From an uncultured Pirellula sp. (GTDB taxonomy: Bacteria; Planctomycetota; Planctomycetia; Pirellulales; Pirellulaceae), in assembly GCA_903892355.1 (NCBI GenBank), contig CAITIE010000083.1, positions 1 to 33,610 of the forward strand: a stretch of DNA of 33,610 bases. The letters run 5' to 3'. Under the pieces are notes generated by a model, which worked only from the letters and a program-made list of their open reading frames with translations, made no database searches and was not told the origin of the DNA. Shown here in pieces: positions 33,501 to 33,610 of this stretch (position 1 is its first letter; every line of letters begins with the position of its first letter). The position numbers and the translations under genes were made by a program.

Positions 33501-33610
33501 ATGAATCACAGCTTCAACTCGCACCGGATCCGGTGCATCTCGATCATCGGGGGATTCCTCGATGGAACCAAGTTCGAATTGGCCGACGGCCTGAATTGCT
33601 TTATCGGTGC
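33501..33610 (+). CDS. N-terminus of an SMC/AAA-type ATPase, cut by the right window edge
   Basis: Only the first 36 codons are visible, starting at ATG 33501 with AGGGG 6-10 bp upstream. The text runs ISIIGGFLDGTKFELADGLN then CFIGA, the usual first strands before the Walker A of RecF/SMC-like ATPases (family pattern LxxGLNxxxGxxGxGKT). The Walker A itself is beyond the window. Such ATPases are frequent in defence islands, so it may be another defence gene. Confidence 0.6.
   Translation, partial: MNHSFNSHRIRCISIIGGFLDGTKFELADGLNCFIG

Noticed and set aside
1-33610. CRISPR array
   Set aside because: No regularly spaced direct repeats with unique spacers were seen; the only tandem structures are the Ser/Gly tract and the 19-bp pair.

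Overview
The window reads as a bacterial chromosome or integrated element of moderately high GC, coding almost throughout and almost entirely on the + strand. Codon use, the Ser/Gly-rich protein and the general style suggest a Planctomycetota-type (Rhodopirellula/Blastopirellula-like) host. That taxonomic guess is an inference; no rRNA or marker gene is present to confirm it.

Region 1 (about 1-13096) is a late, tail-assembly module of a siphovirus-like prophage or phage-derived element. Its order is: a membrane-anchored trypsin-like protease cut by the left window edge, head-tail joining and tail-completion proteins, a large structural protein, a major tail tube-like protein, two overlapping tail-assembly-chaperone-like ORFs in a -1 frame relation, a tape measure protein, distal tail proteins, and a Ser/Gly-repeat fibre-like protein with Cys-containing ends. 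These are followed by a small Cys-rich protein, a two-domain glycosyltransferase and an FkbM-type methyltransferase. Gene order is the main argument for function here. I see no terminase, portal, capsid, integrase or lysis gene inside the window, so the head module, if present, lies upstream. The fibre/glycosyltransferase/methyltransferase run suggests glycan decoration of the Ser-rich fibre, which is an inference.

Region 2 (13097-33500) is a defence operon that I read as BREX type 3. It contains a small helix-turn-helix protein, BrxF (P-loop ATPase), BrxC/PglY (large ATPase), a RecD-like SF1 helicase with a C-terminal PD-(D/E)XK-like nuclease domain, two tandem but diverged PglX-type adenine methyltransferases, an SNF2 helicase (BrxHII), the PglZ phosphatase-fold protein, and a BrxA-like protein with an extra C-terminal HEPN/DUF4145-like domain. 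Genes are tightly packed and several overlap. The exception is a 106-bp gap between brxC and the RecD-like helicase, which carries a 19-bp direct repeat and a hairpin. The canonical type 3 set is brxF-brxC-pglXI-brxHII-pglZ-brxA. The helicase-nuclease, the second methyltransferase and the C-terminal fusion are therefore the unusual parts and the best candidates for a new variant.

Region 3 (33501 to the right edge) is the beginning of another gene, apparently an SMC/AAA-type ATPase, so the defence island may continue. A near-identical 17-bp interrupted palindrome lies both just before the BREX operon (13170-13186) and just after it (33421-33437). Each copy is associated with an ATGCTAGC octamer, so the palindrome may be a shared operator/promoter element or a scar of island insertion.
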